From Neofamilia sp964346535 (GTDB lineage: Bacteria > Bacillota > Clostridia > Tissierellales > Peptoniphilaceae), in assembly GCA_964346535.1 (NCBI GenBank), contig CAYFUN010000005.1, positions 1 through 55,859 of the forward strand: a stretch of DNA of 55,859 bases, given 5' to 3'. The position numbers were made by a program, and so were the translations under genes. The notes under the pieces were generated by a model that saw only the letters and a program-made list of their open reading frames with translations, searched no databases and had not been told where the DNA came from. Of the stretch, positions 54,086 through 55,859 are shown piece by piece; within the stretch, counting starts at the first letter, position 1; the number at the start of each line of letters is the position of its first letter.

Positions 54086-55432
54086 ATGGCCAAAAAATTA
54101 AAAAAGACAAAAATTCATTCGACTATCTACCCAAACATTGGCATAGGTCATTGGGAAGAGGGAGACGAAGAAATTCATATAAAGGGAGCAATAGAAGGAC
54201 AAGTTGTCGAGTACACTTTAGGAAGAAAACGATCAGACCACAGAGATGGAAAACTTTACAGGGTTCTTGAAAATTCTCCTCTTGAAGACCAAGGTGGTTG
54301 TGTCCACAAGGACAAGTGCGGCGGCTGCGTCTACCAGTCCTTGACCCAAGAAAATGAAATCAATTATAAGAAAAAGCAAATTCAAAATCTCTTTAATAAA
54401 GAAGGCATTGAAATTTCAAAAGTCATTGACAGTCCAACTTACACAGCCTATAGAAACAAAATGGAATACTCCTTTGGCGACGAGTACAAAGATGGCCCGC
54501 TGACTTTAGGCATGCATAAGAAAAATAGATTTTATGACATAGTAAACACAGAATCTTGCCTAATAGTCCATGAGGACTTTAACATCTTACAAAAATCTAT
54601 AAGAGGCTACTTTGCAGATTTAGGCCTTGACTATCTTCACAAAAAAACTAGAGAAGGCAACCTTAGACACCTAGTAATCAGAAGGTCAGACCTTGGGGAG
54701 ATTTTATTAAATTTAGTTGTAACATCAGATACAAAAATTTCTAAAGAAGATTTTGTAGACTTTGTTTTAAACTTAGACTTAGAAGGGGAAGTAAAATCTA
54801 TTTATTTAACCTACAACGACGCCTTATCTGATGCAATAATTCCAGAAAAGGTAGAAAAACTTTATGGCAGAGACTATATAATAGAAGAACTTGCAGGCCT
54901 AAAATTTAAGATCGGCCCATTTTCATTTTTTCAAACAAATACAAAAAGCGCGGAAGTTCTTTATAAGGAAGCCATTGGCATGTTAGCTGACATCGAAGAC
55001 AAAATAATTTTTGACCTTTACTCAGGAACAGGAACAATAACCCAAATCCTAGGGAGGAAGGCAAAAAAAGTCTACGGCATAGAACTAGTAGAAGAAGCAG
55101 TTGAAGCGGCGAAAAAATCAGCTGAAGAAAACGGCATAGAAAACGTAGAATTTATTGCAGGAGACGTCTTAGAAAAAGTCGATGAACTTCAAGTAGACGC
55201 AGACATAATAGTTGTAGACCCACCAAGAGAAGGCATCCACCCAAAGGCCATAGGAAAAATAATCGCCTTTAGGCCAAAAGAATTTCTCTACATTTCCTGC
55301 AACCCAAAGACCATGCTTAGAGACCTAACAGTATTTAGAGATCAGGGCTATGAAATTGTAGAAACAAAAATGCAAAATCAATTCCCAAGAACCAGTCATT
55401 GTGAGATGATATGTTTATTAAAAAGAAAATAG
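54086..55432 (+). CDS. 23S rRNA (uracil-5-)-methyltransferase, RlmD/RlmCD type
   Basis: 448 residues of the RumA family. An iron-sulfur site is formed by C72, C78 and C81 (CVHKDKCGGC) with a fourth cysteine near 152. The SAM domain has FDLYSGTGTITQIL, then DPPREGIHPKA and the catalytic cysteine in YISCNPKTMLRDL. The N-terminus is TRAM-like. In Bacillus the homologue methylates U747 and U1939 of 23S rRNA; the target here cannot be fixed. GAGG precedes the ATG. Confidence 0.92.
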   Translation: MAKKLKKTKIHSTIYPNIGIGHWEEGDEEIHIKGAIEGQVVEYTLGRKRSDHRDGKLYRVLENSPLEDQGGCVHKDKCGGCVYQSLTQENEINYKKKQIQNLFNKEGIEISKVIDSPTYTAYRNKMEYSFGDEYKDGPLTLGMHKKNRFYDIVNTESCLIVHEDFNILQKSIRGYFADLGLDYLHKKTREGNLRHLVIRRSDLGEILLNLVVTSDTKISKEDFVDFVLNLDLEGEVKSIYLTYNDALSDAIIPEKVEKLYGRDYIIEELAGLKFKIGPFSFFQTNTKSAEVLYKEAIGMLADIEDKIIFDLYSGTGTITQILGRKAKKVYGIELVEEAVEAAKKSAEENGIENVEFIAGDVLEKVDELQVDADIIVVDPPREGIHPKAIGKIIAFRPKEFLYISCNPKTMLRDLTVFRDQGYEIVETKMQNQFPRTSHCEMICLLKRK

Positions 55433-55486
55433 CATAGAATAAAAAAGTCAATTTGCCAAAGAGAAAACAAAAAGAGGATAAGTCTT

Positions 55487-55859
55487 ATTAAAAAATCAAA
55501 GAAAAAAATAATAATAACTGTTTTATTACTGGTACTTGTTCTAATAGTAGGAGCTTTGGAATTTTTTCAGCAGCTATCTATGATCAGAATATTAACCAGC
55601 GCTATGAAAGTTATAAGCCTTTAATGCTTAGGACTTCTGACTTTCAAGGACTAGAAGTTACAAATTATGAATTTCCATCAGACCAGGGACAAATGATAGC
55701 AGCAGCTATGTACAAGGCAGGCAGTGACAAAAAGGGAATTATTATTTTTGCCCACGGCTTTGGAGGCGGAGGATATAATTCGTATTTGGACTATATAAAC
55801 TACTTTGCCCCCTATGGATGGTTATATGCGGATCCTTCCTTTGGAACAGGAGCAGTAAG
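55487..55859 (+). pseudogene. Frameshifted alpha/beta-hydrolase, truncated by the window edge
   Basis: A membrane-anchor segment (KKSKKKIIITVLLLVLVL) reads in one frame to about 55555. The continuation (GIFSAAIYDQNINQRYESYK, then GIIIFAHGFGGGGYNSYLDY) reads in another from 55558 to the end. One missing T in the run at 55555-55557 would rejoin them. No ATG, GTG or TTG precedes the anchor at the right distance from AGAGGA (55473-55478); ATT 55487 is the only candidate. The HGFGGGG oxyanion motif marks a secreted or anchored lipase/esterase-like hydrolase; the nucleophile lies beyond the window. Pseudogene or sequencing error. Confidence 0.7.

Noticed and set aside
54..55800. tRNA genes, CRISPR arrays, prophage genes or insertion sequence transposases
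   Set aside because: No cloverleaf with conserved TTCGANTC arm, no spaced direct repeats, and no integrase or transposase motifs were found in any intergenic stretch.

Overview
The window is a low-G+C (about one third G+C by eye), gene-dense bacterial chromosome segment, with every gene but one on the + strand. The long yqeZ-yqfA-phoH-ybeY-dgkA-era-recO-glyQS-ccpN-ppsR-dnaG-sigA-trmK-nif3 order is a Firmicutes backbone. Together with the single-chain PurL, fused polar amino acid transporter, T-box leader, A-type RNase P RNA and many TTG starts, it suggests an anaerobic Clostridia/Tissierellia-type organism. The Peptoniphilaceae (Peptoniphilus/Anaerococcus group) are my best guess, by inference only. 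No phage, insertion sequence, CRISPR array, tRNA or 16S/23S rRNA gene was seen.

Layout. 1-8812: leuS, a copper-type P-ATPase with metal-binding domains at both ends, murA, a divergent MATE exporter and a GNAT acetyltransferase. 8813-12780: a structured leader with a terminator, then orphan purL. 12781-15534: a T-box leader (specifier probably AAA, lysine) controlling a fused binding-protein/permease and its ATPase. 15540-24208: a maltodextrin operon behind a promoter with a CcpA-type cre-like site (binding protein, small membrane protein, MalF-like permease with a large extra N-terminus, MalG, MsmK/MalK, MalQ), followed by a GNAT enzyme and a hemerythrin. 24220-41210: the conserved housekeeping block (membrane microdomain proteins, ribosome maturation, lipid carrier recycling, recombination, glycyl-tRNA synthetase, CcpN/PpsR regulators, primase, sigma-A, TrmK, Nif3-like). 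41230-44571: orphan purD, rnpB and an NlpC/P60 enzyme. 44622-50697: an ABC exporter pair with a giant coiled-coil permease, a flavoprotein and an Rrf2 regulator. 50716-55859: ileS, an RNA uracil methyltransferase and a broken alpha/beta-hydrolase cut by the window edge.

The most unusual signals concern purine synthesis. PurL has a complete glutaminase domain, but the position of the nucleophilic cysteine is glycine (residue 1075), and two other conserved motifs of that domain are altered. PurD, 30 kb away and also an orphan, carries a C-terminal extension of about 136 residues that resembles the N-terminal domain of this same PurL (LQKSFDKGLVVNL against LQDSFDKYLCVNL). PurL is preceded by a compact leader with nested helices, a 35-codon ORF and a terminator overlapping its stop codon. 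Together these suggest a remodelled, perhaps ammonia-fed, FGAM synthase and a PurD-PurL domain fusion. A second notable point is the isoleucyl-tRNA synthetase, whose HIGH signature reads GIHH, the swapped GXHH form known from type 2 enzymes with extreme mupirocin resistance.

Nine genes appear to start with TTG, supported in most cases by Shine-Dalgarno spacing; start coordinates were moved accordingly. Functions rest on motif recognition from memory, without database searches. Promoters and terminators are pattern calls.
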